Assembly (NCBI GenBank): GCA_020161575.1
Contig: JAIUNR010000007.1
Coordinates: forward strand, 62,001 to 126,000
Length of the DNA stretch: 64,000 nucleotides
Direction of reading: 5' to 3'
Origin: Pseudomonadota bacterium
Lineage (GTDB): Bacteria > Pseudomonadota > Alphaproteobacteria > Rhizobiales > Beijerinckiaceae
Each line of letters begins with the position of its first letter. Within the stretch, counting starts at the first letter, position 1. The position numbers were made by a program, and so were the translations under genes. The notes under the pieces are model-generated. The model worked only from the letters and a program-made list of their open reading frames with translations. It was not told the origin of the DNA and searched no databases. This document shows positions 1-8,631 of this stretch, in pieces.

Positions 1-231
1 CTCGTCGATCTGCGCGATATCAAGGGGCAGCATCTCAAGGCCACGCTCCAGAGCGCGGGCGGCAACCGCATCGAGGCGATGGCGTTTCGCGCCGTTGGCC
101 GTCCGCTTGGCGAGGCGCTCGCTTCGCTGCGCGGACAGTTGATCCATGTTGTCGCGAATGTCGGGCGTGACATGTGGGGCGGAAAGCCCCGCGCTTCCCT
201 GCGCATTCTCGATATCGCCCGAGCGGGTTAG
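1..231 (+). CDS. recJ: RecJ single-stranded-DNA exonuclease, C-terminal fragment
   Basis: The window opens inside this gene; only the last 76 codons are present, reading in frame from base 1 to a TAG at 229-231. The visible part looks like the C-terminal OB-fold of RecJ: a stretch on substrate geometry (GGNRIEAMAFR) followed by the typical ending with GKPRASLRILDIA. RecJ degrades single-stranded DNA 5' to 3' in recombination and mismatch repair. The catalytic DHH domains lie upstream, outside the window, so intactness cannot be judged. The call rests on C-terminal similarity remembered from the family and is fairly secure. Confidence 0.75.
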   Translation, partial: LVDLRDIKGQHLKATLQSAGGNRIEAMAFRAVGRPLGEALASLRGQLIHVVANVGRDMWGGKPRASLRILDIARAG

Positions 232-264
232 AGCGGGTCTCGACCTCATTGGATCTTCCGCTCT
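230..264. repeat. Inverted repeat overlapping the recJ stop codon
   Basis: Seven-base arms (AGAGCGG at 230-236 and CCGCTCT at 258-264) form a hairpin that begins inside the recJ stop codon. It lies between the convergent recJ and EamA genes, so it may help end transcription, although no T-run follows. Confidence 0.45.
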
Positions 265-280
265 GACATCATGCTTTAAC

Positions 281-324
281 GCATTTTCTTCCGATCAACC
301 TGTCTCCACGGAAGCAGAAAATGC
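281..324. repeat. Palindromic intergenic element between convergent recJ and EamA gene
   Basis: Arms GCATTTTC plus TTCCG (281-293) pair with CGGAA (309-313) and GAAAATGC (317-324), leaving a three-base bulge and a 15-base loop. The outer arms resemble those of the element at 38160-38203 (GCGTTTTC / GAAAACGC). This suggests a dispersed palindromic family that may also act as a bidirectional terminator here. Confidence 0.5.
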
Positions 325-325
325 T

Positions 326-1261
326 CTAGCCCGTCTTCGCGGCCTTCTCTTTCAGCCGCTTCTGCTCCCGGACGAAGATGTAGATCCCGGCGCCGATGAT
401 GATCGCGGAGCCGATCAGCACATGCGGCTTCGGCCAATCGCCGAAGAACAGCCAGCCCAGCCCTACCGCCCAGACGATGAGGCTGTATTGATAGGGCACC
501 ACGATTGCAGCGGGCGCGAAACGGAGCGAACGGTTGACCCCCATATGCGCGAGATTGGCGACGATCCCGAGCAGCATCAGCGCAAGGAAATCAAGCCAGT
601 TCGTATCCACCCATCGGAAGGGTGCCACCGCGAGTCCGAACAGAGCCGCGCTGGCCACCTGCCAGGAGACGAGCGTCACCTCGTTGCTGCCGGCGAGCTT
701 GCGCGTCAGCACATTCATCAGTGCGAAGAGGAGTGTGCCGGTGATCGCGATCAGGGCCGGCCAGCCCATGCCTTCGCCGGAGGGGTTCACAGCCACGATC
801 ACGCCGGAAAAGCCGATGAGGATCGCGATCCAGCGCCGCCAGCCCACCTGTTCCCCGAGCAGGAAAACGGCAAACAACGTCACGAAGATCGGCCCCGCGA
901 GATAGAAGGCAACGGCATCCGCCAAGGGCAGGTAGATCACCGCCCAGTAGAAGAAGGCGACCTCCGCCGTCGAACAGAAGGCGCGCAGGGCGTGAAGCCA
1001 GGGGCGCTCCGGCATCACGATTGTCTTCCAGCCCACACGGTGGATGGCCGGTGCGAGCATCAGCGCCGCGGCGAAGGAGCGGATAAGCAGCAATTGCGCG
1101 ACGCCATAGGTCGCGACAAGCCACTTGCCCATCACGTCATTGAGGGAAAACGCCAGCATGGCGGCGAGCATGAGGCCGATCCCGGCCAGAACACGCTCTT
1201 CTCGGGGAAAAACAGACACTTCAGCCCTCGCGGGAAATCCAGTTGCCCATGGGGAGACCAT
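326..1261 (-). CDS. EamA-family (DMT) transporter
   Basis: A 311-residue inner-membrane protein with about ten hydrophobic segments arranged as two EamA repeats, the usual length for drug/metabolite-superfamily exporters. The first helix starts near residue 25 (LAGIGLMLAAMLAF) and the chain ends with a basic cytoplasmic tail (REQKRLKEKAAKTG). Family members export amino acids, nucleosides or other small molecules; the substrate cannot be read from sequence. The first ATG gives a 20-residue soluble leader; a start nearer the first helix is possible. It converges on recJ and lies upstream of the oppositely oriented tRNA-Glu gene. Confidence 0.85.
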   Translation of the reverse strand: MVSPWATGFPARAEVSVFPREERVLAGIGLMLAAMLAFSLNDVMGKWLVATYGVAQLLLIRSFAAALMLAPAIHRVGWKTIVMPERPWLHALRAFCSTAEVAFFYWAVIYLPLADAVAFYLAGPIFVTLFAVFLLGEQVGWRRWIAILIGFSGVIVAVNPSGEGMGWPALIAITGTLLFALMNVLTRKLAGSNEVTLVSWQVASAALFGLAVAPFRWVDTNWLDFLALMLLGIVANLAHMGVNRSLRFAPAAIVVPYQYSLIVWAVGLGWLFFGDWPKPHVLIGSAIIIGAGIYIFVREQKRLKEKAAKTG

Positions 1262-1375
1262 GTTCGCACCATGGCGGCAAGCCCCTTGATCGAGACGCTC
1301 GAAAAAACCATCGAGAATTTCATCATCGGGTGCTTGCCCCGCGCGCAGAAGCTCGCTATGAGCGTGCTTCGCGCA

Positions 1376-1450
1376 GCGCCCTTCGTCTATCGGTTAGGAC
1401 GACAGCCTTTCACGTTGTAAAGACGGGTTCGATTCCCGTAGGGCGCGCCA
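1376..1450 (+). tRNA. tRNA-Glu (anticodon TTC)
   Basis: Full cloverleaf: acceptor arms GCGCCCT and AGGGCGC, anticodon stem ACAGC/GTTGT around loop CTTTCAC (anticodon TTC), T-arm ACGGG-TTCGATT-CCCGT, discriminator G, and an encoded CCA at 1448-1450. Its 3' end faces the lower-GC operon to the right. Confidence 0.95.
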
Positions 1451-1868
1451 CCATCAATTTCACCCGGTTACTCAATATTTTGAGCTGGTGTTTTGGTGCG
1501 GCTATGAAATGTGCGCGCATAACTTCTGTGTGTCTGAGATACTCTTGCGTGGCAATGCCAGCGCTTCAGTGACATGTTTGAACCGCGCGAGATGCCGGTC
1601 TGCAAGGCTCAGCCAGCCCTTCCATTTCTAAAAGCGCGGGCAGTTGCGGCATCAATCATCGGCATGGATGCAATTTCTCCAGCCCGCGCATTGCCGCTTT
1701 CGGAGCTTCTCTCAGTTTGCGCCGCGTTGTCAGAAGGAGGGTCAATGGCTCGCCTTCCCAGCCTGACATTTTCCGACAAGGCACAGTTCGGAACCGCCTT
1801 CATGTCTGGATCGCCCTGGCGCTGATCGGGCATGAGGGCCTGATTTCCCTTTTAAATCATAGTTATCT

Positions 1869-1908
1869 AATGTTGTTTGACCTCCAACATTTATGAGCGA
1901 AATATTCG
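1869..1908. promoter_or_regulatory. Candidate operator (two inverted repeats) upstream of the glycerophosphate operon
   Basis: A seven-base inverted repeat (AATGTTG 1869-1875, CAACATT 1885-1891, nine-base spacer) is followed by CGAA-ATA-TTCG at 1898-1908. Both lie just upstream of the likely -35 box. The operon encodes its own DeoR-family regulator, so these are reasonable binding sites, but this is inference. Confidence 0.4.
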
Positions 1909-1918
1909 ACTCAAAAGA

Positions 1919-1946
1919 TTGACATCAAAAATTTTAATTCTACTCT
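1919..1946 (+). promoter_or_regulatory. Predicted sigma-70-type promoter of the HAD-glpD-ABC operon
   Basis: A perfect TTGACA (1919-1924), a 16-base AT-rich spacer and TACTCT (1941-1946) precede the HAD start by about 75 bases, implying a leader of about 70 nucleotides. No other promoter this good was seen in the gap. Confidence 0.5.
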
Positions 1947-2021
1947 TCAAAGAAACAGGGTGAGATCGTCCAGTCCAATGAGAATGATCGAGAAGCCGGG
2001 CGCCTTTTTGAGAGTGGAAAT

Positions 2022-2855
2022 ATGATTCCGATCGAGAGAGCGGGCGGCGCCTTCGCGGATGTCCGCGTTCTGATGACAGACATTGATGACACGATGACTT
2101 TGGATGGTCGGCTTCCGGGGGAGGCGTATCGTGTTCTGGAGGCGTTGGCGGATGCCGGAATTGCCGTCGTGCCGGTTACGGGGCGCCCGGCCGGTTGGTG
2201 CGACATGATTGCGAGGATGTGGCCGGTCTCGGGTGTTATTGGCGAGAATGGCGCGCTCTGGTTTTCGTACGACACATTTTCCCGCCGGATGCAGGCGATT
2301 TTTGCGCAAGAGGAAGCGGAGCGTGCGGCAAACCGGCTCCGGCTGGATCAGTTGGCGCAACGCATCCTTGCCGGTGTGCCAGGGACGGCGCTTGCCTCTG
2401 ACCAGCCGTACCGGATGTTTGATCTCGCGATCGACCACTGCGAAGATGTTGCGCCGTTGCCGCCCGCCGAGATCTCACGCATTCTTGAAATGTTCGAGGC
2501 GGTTGGAGCTACGGCGAAAGTTTCGTCTATCCACGTGAACGGATGGTTCGGCAGCCATGACAAGCTTGGGATGGCTCGTCGGGTATTGATTGATGTGTTG
2601 GGTATCGAGGCTGACCAGTTTGGAAGCCAGGTCGCGTTTATTGGCGATTCACCTAACGACGAGCCCATGTTTCACGCTTTCCCCCTCTCGGTGGGTGTTG
2701 CGAACGTCAAGCATTTCTTGGGAACGATCCAGAATCTGCCATGCTACGTGACCCAGGAGCGGGGGGGCGATGGTTTTGTTGCCTTTGCCAACATGGTGCT
2801 GGCGGCCCGCAAATCCTCTGCTGCTGCAATCGCTTCGAAGCGGGGTAGCCACTGA
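2022..2855 (+). CDS. HAD-superfamily hydrolase (IIB-like phosphatase)
   Basis: This 277-residue protein has the HAD motif I near residues 20-24 (DIDDT), a motif II threonine in VPVTGRP, and the acidic motif FIGDSPNDEPMF near the C terminus, so it is predicted to be an active Mg-dependent phosphatase. The cap between motifs II and III fits the IIB group, which includes sugar- and polyol-phosphate phosphatases. It is the first gene of the operon, and its TGA overlaps the glpD ATG by one base, implying translational coupling. A role in removing phosphate from a product of an imported glycerophospho-compound is inferred; the substrate is unknown. Confidence 0.8.
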   Translation: MIPIERAGGAFADVRVLMTDIDDTMTLDGRLPGEAYRVLEALADAGIAVVPVTGRPAGWCDMIARMWPVSGVIGENGALWFSYDTFSRRMQAIFAQEEAERAANRLRLDQLAQRILAGVPGTALASDQPYRMFDLAIDHCEDVAPLPPAEISRILEMFEAVGATAKVSSIHVNGWFGSHDKLGMARRVLIDVLGIEADQFGSQVAFIGDSPNDEPMFHAFPLSVGVANVKHFLGTIQNLPCYVTQERGGDGFVAFANMVLAARKSSAAAIASKRGSH

Positions 2856-4402
2856 TGAATGGGCAGCCGTTTGACCTGCTTGTGATCGGCGGCGGCATCA
2901 ATGGCGTCGGAATTGCCCGCGATGCTGCTGGACGCGGCCTGTCGGTGGCGCTCGTGGAGCAGGGTGACCTTGGCAGAGCGACATCTTCGGCTTCGAGCAA
3001 GCTCATCCATGGCGGGTTGCGCTATCTGGAGCAATATGAGTTCCGGCTGGTGCGCGAAGCCTTGATGGAGCGCGAGGTTCTGCTTTCTATCGCGCCCCAT
3101 ATCGTGAGGCCGATGGAGTTCATCTTGCCGCATGATGTCGGGCAGCGGTCCGCCTTGCTGATCCGTGCGGGTCTGTTTCTCTATGACCACCTTGCCCGGC
3201 GCAAGGTTCTCGCCGGCTCGCGTCGTGTCAATCTCGAGCGTGAAGAGCCGGGCGCGGCGCTGGCGCCTGATTTTCGGGTTGGGTTCAGCTATTCAGATTG
3301 TTGGGTGGACGATGCGCGGCTCGTGGTCCTCAACGCGCTCGACGCGAAAGAGCGTGGCGCGGATATCCGAACAGGCTGCCGCTTCATTTCCGCAGCGCCG
3401 CATGAAGGCGTGTGGAAGGTCGAGGTCGAGGATGATCAAGGACAGTACCCACTCCTGGCGAATGTGATTGTGAACGCCGCTGGACCTTGGGTTGAGCAAA
3501 TTCTTGCTCAGAGCGGGATCGATTCAAAGGAATCACGGATTCGGTTGATCCAAGGCAGCCATATCGTTGTTCCGCGCAATTATGCGGGAGAACATGCCTA
3601 TATTCTTCAGAATCCGGATGGTCGAATAGTCTTCATTATTCCTTATGAGCACGATTTTACGCTGATTGGGACGACCGATGTCCCCTTTCAGGACGATCCC
3701 TCGACAGTTTCGATTTCGACAGTGGAGATCAACTATCTCTGCGATGTGGCCAATCGCTATCTTCGTAAGCCGATAGGCCCCGATGACGTGCTCTGGTCCT
3801 ATTCCGGGGTGCGGCCGCTGTTCGATGACCAATCGGCCAAGGCTTCCACGGTTACGCGGGATTACGTTTTTGATCTGCGCGAAGGGGAGGCCCATCCACC
3901 GCTGCTTTCGATCTACGGAGGCAAGATCACCACCTATCGCCGTCTTGCCGAGCACGCCATGCAGCGGCTGAAGCCGCATCTTGCTCGGCATGGCGAGGCC
4001 TGGACATCGCGGGTGCCTTTGCCGGGTGGAGACCTGCCCGATGGCGATTTCCCACGTTTCCTCGCTCGTGTGCTCGAACGCTTCCCATTCCTGCCAGCAG
4101 AAGTGGCTACACGCCTTTCCCGCGCATACGGCACGCGCATTGACCGTGTCCTCGGTAACGCCCGGAGCTGGGCTGATCTTGGGGAGCATTTGGGTGGTGG
4201 ATTGACTGCTTGCGAGGTCGATTACCTTGTTCGCGAGGAGTTCGCCCGAACTGCTGACGACATCCTTTGGCGTCGCGGAAAGTTCGGGCTTCATGGCGGG
4301 AAAAAAATTGCTGAGCGGCTTGCTGCCCATCTCGCGGCACGGGCCAGCGGTAACGAGAAAGAGCGGGCCCTTTCCAAGGCTGCCGATGTAAGGGGGGCTT
4401 GA
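2855..4402 (+). CDS. glpD: FAD-dependent glycerol-3-phosphate dehydrogenase
   Basis: This enzyme oxidises sn-glycerol-3-phosphate to dihydroxyacetone phosphate at the inner membrane and passes electrons to quinone. The 515-residue protein has the N-terminal dinucleotide motif GGGINGVGIARDAAGRG, the GlpD signature SSASSKLIHGGLRYLEQYEF, the conserved stretch LIGTTDVPF and a C-terminal DAO_C-like domain, all at normal family length. It starts inside the HAD stop codon and is followed directly by the ABC ATPase gene. No glycerol kinase or facilitator lies nearby, which suggests its substrate arrives already phosphorylated through the adjacent ABC system. Confidence 0.95.
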   Translation: MNGQPFDLLVIGGGINGVGIARDAAGRGLSVALVEQGDLGRATSSASSKLIHGGLRYLEQYEFRLVREALMEREVLLSIAPHIVRPMEFILPHDVGQRSALLIRAGLFLYDHLARRKVLAGSRRVNLEREEPGAALAPDFRVGFSYSDCWVDDARLVVLNALDAKERGADIRTGCRFISAAPHEGVWKVEVEDDQGQYPLLANVIVNAAGPWVEQILAQSGIDSKESRIRLIQGSHIVVPRNYAGEHAYILQNPDGRIVFIIPYEHDFTLIGTTDVPFQDDPSTVSISTVEINYLCDVANRYLRKPIGPDDVLWSYSGVRPLFDDQSAKASTVTRDYVFDLREGEAHPPLLSIYGGKITTYRRLAEHAMQRLKPHLARHGEAWTSRVPLPGGDLPDGDFPRFLARVLERFPFLPAEVATRLSRAYGTRIDRVLGNARSWADLGEHLGGGLTACEVDYLVREEFARTADDILWRRGKFGLHGGKKIAERLAAHLAARASGNEKERALSKAADVRGA

Positions 4403-5437
4403 ATGGCCGGAATTGTACTCGATCAAGTCTCAAAGCACTGGGCGAATTTTCGCGCAGTGGATGATGTATCCTTCACTGTGGAGCCGGGGACACTCACCGC
4501 TCTGTTAGGGCCGTCAGGTTGTGGCAAATCCACCAGCCTGCGGCTCATCGCCGGACTCGATATGCCGACAGCCGGGCGGATTTTCATCGATAAGACCGAT
4601 GTGACCGAGCTCCCGCCGTCTCGGCGTGGGATCGCCATGGTTTTTCAGAATTATGCGCTTTTTCCGCACCTCACGGTCGCAGAGAATATTCTGTTCGGCC
4701 TCAAGGTACGCAAGGTTCCTCCCGCTGAATGCGAGGAGAGGCTGAAGCGCGCGGCCGATATGCTTGGCCTCGATCCGCTACTCGGACGGAAACCCTCGCA
4801 ACTCTCAGGCGGGCAACAGCAGCGCGTGGCTTTGGCGCGGGCAGTGGTGGCAGAAGCCTCGGTTTGCCTCATGGACGAACCATTATCGAACCTTGATGCG
4901 CAATTGCGCTTGGACATGCGGCGTGAAATCCGAGGTTTGCAGCAGCGCCTCGGGATGACGATGATCTATGTCACGCATGATCAAGTGGAGGCGATGACCA
5001 TGGCGGATCGCATCATTCTGATGCGAGGCGGCCGGATCGAACAGAACGGCACGCCGGATGACCTCTACGACCGCCCTGCCACGACCTTCGCGGCAAGTTT
5101 CATCGGTACGCCGCCAATGAACATCCTGCCGGGAGAAGCGCTCGCAGCGCTCTCCGGTGTAATTTTCCCCGAAGGCAGGCCGCTTGCCGCACTTTCCGCC
5201 GGTATACGCCCTGAAGACGTGACGCTTGGGGCGGAAGGTCTTGCGGCTACGGTGGTCGCTGCCGAGTATCTGGGGTCGGATACGCTTGTCGAGGCCCGGG
5301 TGCAGGCGAACCGTTTCGTGGCGCGCGTCCCGGGCAAGGCTGGCTTGCGGGAAGGCGAATCCATTTATCTCAACTGGAATCTCGGCAAGACACATTGGTT
5401 CGACGCGGAGACTGCGCGGAGGATCGACCGAACATGA
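4403..5437 (+). CDS. ABC transporter ATP-binding protein (UgpC/MalK type)
   Basis: A 344-residue ATPase of the carbohydrate-uptake CUT1 class. Walker A is GPSGCGKST, the signature is LSGGQQQRVALARA, Walker B is VCLMDEPLSNLDAQLR and the switch histidine lies in IYVTHDQVEAMT. The roughly 100 C-terminal residues form the regulatory TOBE-like domain usual in MalK/UgpC proteins. The gene follows glpD with no gap and precedes the binding protein and two permeases, so it should energise that importer. UgpC of glycerol-3-phosphate uptake is the closest functional guess given glpD next door; the family also serves sugars. Confidence 0.9.
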   Translation: MAGIVLDQVSKHWANFRAVDDVSFTVEPGTLTALLGPSGCGKSTSLRLIAGLDMPTAGRIFIDKTDVTELPPSRRGIAMVFQNYALFPHLTVAENILFGLKVRKVPPAECEERLKRAADMLGLDPLLGRKPSQLSGGQQQRVALARAVVAEASVCLMDEPLSNLDAQLRLDMRREIRGLQQRLGMTMIYVTHDQVEAMTMADRIILMRGGRIEQNGTPDDLYDRPATTFAASFIGTPPMNILPGEALAALSGVIFPEGRPLAALSAGIRPEDVTLGAEGLAATVVAAEYLGSDTLVEARVQANRFVARVPGKAGLREGESIYLNWNLGKTHWFDAETARRIDRT

Positions 5438-5536
5438 GATGACTTGGTCTCTGATGGTCTGACAATAAAGCAGAATAAGAATTGCTGATTCAAGCTAGAT
5501 ATCTTCAGCACAGAGCGAAAAAAACGGGAGGAAACG

Positions 5537-6823
5537 ATGGACAGACGCAGATTTCTTGTAGCAACGGCCGCCAGCGCGGCTTTAGTTCGACCGTCCCTTG
5601 CACAGGGCGGTCCGGTGAAGATCTCCTTCTTTTACCCGATTGCTGTCGGCGGTGCGGTGACCCGGCTTGTCGATAATCTCGCGAAGGAATTCAACCGACT
5701 AAACCCGGATGTCGAAGTGACGCCGGTCTATGCCGGGACCTACCAGGAAACCTTGGTAAAGGTTGTCACGGCGCACAAGAGCGGCACGCCTCCGGCGCTC
5801 TCCTGCCTTCTCTCCACTGACATGTTCACGATGATCGATGACGACGCGGTGATCCCGATCGACGGTTTCGTGAAAACCCCGGCTGACAAGGCATGGCTCT
5901 CGAGCTTTTTCCCGGCCTTCATGGCCAACAGCCAGACCGGCGGCAAGACCTGGGGCATACCGTTCCAGCGTTCAACCATCGTCCTCTACTGGAACAAGGA
6001 AGCTTTCCGCGAGGCTGGTCTTGATCCGGAGAAGGCGCCCGCCAACTGGGATGAGCATCTCGCATTCGCGCAAAAGCTCACCAAACGCGATGCCTCCGGG
6101 AATGTCACGCAGTGGGGCACGCAGATCCCGTCGACTGGTTTCCCCTATTGGCTGCTGCAGGCATTGGCCTTGCAGGCGGGTGATGTTCTCGCAAACAGCG
6201 CAGGTAATCGCACGACCTTCAACGCCCCCGGCGTCGCGGCGGGGCTTCAGTATTGGCTGGATCTTGGCCAGAAACACAAGGCTCACGCCCCCGGTATCGT
6301 CGAATGGGGCACAACGCCGAAGGACTTTTTCGAGCGCAAGACGGCCATGATGTGGACGACAACGGGCAACCTTTCGAACGTGCGTGCGAATGCGAAGTTC
6401 CCGTTTGGCGTTGCCATGCTTCCAGAGCAAAAGCGCAGGGGAAGTCCCACCGGCGGTGGCAACCTGATGATCTCCAAGAAGGTTTCGCCGGAACAGCAGC
6501 AAGCCGCTTTCCGCTTTGCGCGTTGGCTCACTGAGCCCGAAATCGCTGCGCAATGGAGCATTGATACGGGCTATGTCGCGGTTTCTCCCGCGGCCTACGA
6601 TACCGCTCGCATGAAGAGCTATGCGCAGGAGTTTCCGCCTGCGCTGGTTGCGCGCGATCAGCTTGAGCATGCCACCGCCGAACTTTCTACCCATGAAAAT
6701 CAGCGCGTCACGAAAGCACTGACCGATAACGTGCAAGCCGCGCTTTCGGGTTCGAAGACCGTCCAGGCTGCGCTCAACGACGCGCAGACCGAGGCCGAGC
6801 GCATTCTGCGCCCTTATCGCTGA
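5537..6823 (+). CDS. ABC transporter periplasmic substrate-binding protein (UgpB-like)
   Basis: A 428-residue extracellular solute-binding protein of the family-1 type found in CUT1 importers. The N terminus MDRRRFLVATAASAALVRPSLAQG has a twin-arginine-like RRRFL motif, a hydrophobic core and an Ala-Gln cleavage site, so export by Tat is plausible. Residues such as TYQETLVKVVTAHKSG and PFQRSTIVLYWNKEAF fit the UgpB branch. A strong ribosome site (GGGAGG) precedes the ATG. It lies after a 99-base gap from the ATPase gene and is followed by a stable hairpin that may protect its message. Binding of glycerol-3-phosphate or a glycerophosphodiester is inferred from glpD. Confidence 0.88.
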   Translation: MDRRRFLVATAASAALVRPSLAQGGPVKISFFYPIAVGGAVTRLVDNLAKEFNRLNPDVEVTPVYAGTYQETLVKVVTAHKSGTPPALSCLLSTDMFTMIDDDAVIPIDGFVKTPADKAWLSSFFPAFMANSQTGGKTWGIPFQRSTIVLYWNKEAFREAGLDPEKAPANWDEHLAFAQKLTKRDASGNVTQWGTQIPSTGFPYWLLQALALQAGDVLANSAGNRTTFNAPGVAAGLQYWLDLGQKHKAHAPGIVEWGTTPKDFFERKTAMMWTTTGNLSNVRANAKFPFGVAMLPEQKRRGSPTGGGNLMISKKVSPEQQQAAFRFARWLTEPEIAAQWSIDTGYVAVSPAAYDTARMKSYAQEFPPALVARDQLEHATAELSTHENQRVTKALTDNVQAALSGSKTVQAALNDAQTEAERILRPYR

Positions 6824-6847
6824 GGGTGGGGGCGTCAGCCCCCTCCC
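6824..6847 (+). other. Intercistronic stem-loop after the binding-protein gene
   Basis: GGGGGC (6828-6833) pairs with GCCCCC (6838-6843) around loop GTCA, extended past one mismatch by GGG/CCC. There is no long T-run. Such hairpins often raise the level of binding-protein mRNA relative to permease mRNA; partial termination is the alternative. Confidence 0.6.
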
Positions 6848-6883
6848 GACTTTTCCCTCAGAGTAGGCCGGAGTGATCATGCA

Positions 6884-7762
6884 ATGAAGAAAAGCCATTC
6901 CGACGCGCTGATTGGCTGGGGCCTAATGGCGCCAGCGATGCTGTTCCTGATTGCGTTCACCCATTGGCCGGCGATCGCGAGCATCATCGAGAGCGTTTAT
7001 TCCACACCACGTGCGCGTCGCCCCTCGAGCTTCGTGGGGCTTGATAATTATGAGCAGATTCTGGCGGATCCGGTCTTCTGGCAGTCATTCACGAACAATC
7101 TATGGTTCGCGGTTGGCACGATCCCGGCGTCAATTTTCCTCGCTATTCTCATGGCCCTATGGGTCAATGACCGCATACCGGGGCGTACCTTTGCGCGGAT
7201 GGCTTATTTTACGCCCACAGTGCTGCCGATGATCGCGGTGGCCAATATATGGCTGTTCTTTTTTACCCCTCAATATGGGCTGCTCGACCAGGTCATGGGG
7301 CTCATCGGGCGCCCCGCCACAAACTGGCTCGGCACCAAGGATACCGCCCTGTGGGCCGTTATCATGGTTGCGGTCTGGAAAGAGGCCGGGTTCTTCATGA
7401 TCTTCTACCTGGCCGCGTTGCAGGGTATTTCGCCTGTTCTGGCAGAGGCTGCGAGCCTGGAGGGGGCCTCGCGATGGACTTTCTTCCGCCGTGTGCAGTT
7501 CCCGCTTCTGATGCCCACGACGTTGTTTGTGCTGATTAATGCCGTGATCAACGCGTTTCGCATGGTTGACCACATCATCGTCATGACACGGGGAGGGCCA
7601 GATAATGCGACGTCCCTGCTGTTGTTTTACATCTATCAGGTCGGTTTCAACTTCTGGGATACGGCCTACGCCGCCGCGCTGACAGTGTTCATGCTTGTCT
7701 TGCTCGCTGGCGCTGCGGCTATCCAGTATGGCTGGCTCGAGCGGAAGGTTCATTATTCATGA
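6884..7762 (+). CDS. ABC transporter permease (UgpA/MalF-like)
   Basis: A 292-residue inner-membrane permease with six predicted helices, the first at residues 10-30. The cytoplasmic EAA loop, which docks the ATPase, is seen in EAASLEGASRWTFFRRVQFPLLMPTT. Size and layout match binding-protein-dependent sugar or glycerol-phosphate permeases of the CUT1 class. Its end overlaps the next permease start by four bases (ATGA), so the two subunits are probably made in equal amounts and form a heterodimeric channel. Confidence 0.88.
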   Translation: MKKSHSDALIGWGLMAPAMLFLIAFTHWPAIASIIESVYSTPRARRPSSFVGLDNYEQILADPVFWQSFTNNLWFAVGTIPASIFLAILMALWVNDRIPGRTFARMAYFTPTVLPMIAVANIWLFFFTPQYGLLDQVMGLIGRPATNWLGTKDTALWAVIMVAVWKEAGFFMIFYLAALQGISPVLAEAASLEGASRWTFFRRVQFPLLMPTTLFVLINAVINAFRMVDHIIVMTRGGPDNATSLLLFYIYQVGFNFWDTAYAAALTVFMLVLLAGAAAIQYGWLERKVHYS

Positions 7763-8631
7763 GTTCGCTTCACTCTCCTTCACCCTCGCTCCGGCCGGAA
7801 GAGCGGTACGATCCTTTTGCGCCGAAAGGTTTTGGCAAATTTCTCGAAAGCGCGGGCGCCATATTGCTTGGCGTGCTTTGGATTCTGCCGCTTCTGTTCG
7901 CGATTTGGGCAGCCTTCCATGCACCCGAGCACACAACACGGTTCACGTTGAACGCGCCATTGACGTTGGAGAACTTTGTTCGCGCATGGCACGCTGCGCC
8001 GTTCGGGCGCTATTTCCTGAACACCATCCTGCTCGTGACAATGATCTTTGTTTGCCAGGTCGTGCTCTGCACGCTTGCTGCCTATGCATTCGCCCGGTTC
8101 GATTTTCCGGGTCGGGGCATTGCTTTCGCGTTGGTGCTTTCGCAGCTCATGGTCATGCCGGACGTGCTGATCGTTGAGAATTATCGGACCATGTCTTCTA
8201 TCGGCTTGGTCGATACCCTACCCGGCATCGCTTTGCCTTACGTGGCGTCCGCATTCGGGATTTTCCTCCTTCGGCAGACATTTCGTACGGTGCCTCGCGA
8301 ACTGGATGAAGCCGCGCGCATTGAGGGCGCGAGCGCTCTCCAGGTGCTCTTGAAGGTTTACGTGCCGCTGGCGAAACCCATCTACGTTGCTTACGGGCTG
8401 GTCTCAGTGTCGTATCACTGGAACAATTTCCTGTGGCCGCTGATCATCACGAATTCTGTGGAAGCCCGCCCGCTGACTGTTGGCTTGCAGGTCTTTTCCG
8501 CGAGTGATCAGGGGGTGGACTGGGCGATTATTTCGGCGGCGACTTTGATGACTTCGGCGCCGCTACTGATCGGTTTTCTGCTGTTCCAGCGGCAGTTTGT
8601 GCAAAGTTTCATGCGGGCGGGAATTCGCTGA
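7759..8631 (+). CDS. ABC transporter permease (UgpE/MalG-like)
   Basis: The second permease, 290 residues, has a longer cytoplasmic N terminus (about 25 residues) before the first helix and the EAA loop EAARIEGASALQVLLKVYVPLAKPIY. It begins within the stop region of the first permease and its TGA overlaps the next ATG by one base. With its partner, the ATPase and the binding protein it completes a full importer. The position of the EAA motif and the total length are normal for the family. Confidence 0.88.
   Translation: MSSLHSPSPSLRPEERYDPFAPKGFGKFLESAGAILLGVLWILPLLFAIWAAFHAPEHTTRFTLNAPLTLENFVRAWHAAPFGRYFLNTILLVTMIFVCQVVLCTLAAYAFARFDFPGRGIAFALVLSQLMVMPDVLIVENYRTMSSIGLVDTLPGIALPYVASAFGIFLLRQTFRTVPRELDEAARIEGASALQVLLKVYVPLAKPIYVAYGLVSVSYHWNNFLWPLIITNSVEARPLTVGLQVFSASDQGVDWAIISAATLMTSAPLLIGFLLFQRQFVQSFMRAGIR

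Larger units (their letters stand above)
1451..2021. other. Intergenic region with no convincing gene
   Basis: About 570 bases separate tRNA-Glu from the first gene of the glycerophosphate operon. The first 400 bases hold only short open frames (for example 1574-1825) with no recognisable domain and no good ribosome site. The last 180 bases are markedly AT-rich and carry the inverted repeats and promoter listed separately. I saw no duplicate of the tRNA 3' end and no integrase. Confidence 0.6.

Noticed and set aside
1574-1825. Short frames in the tRNA-Glu to operon gap
   Set aside because: Overlapping on both strands, no ribosome site and no recognisable domain.
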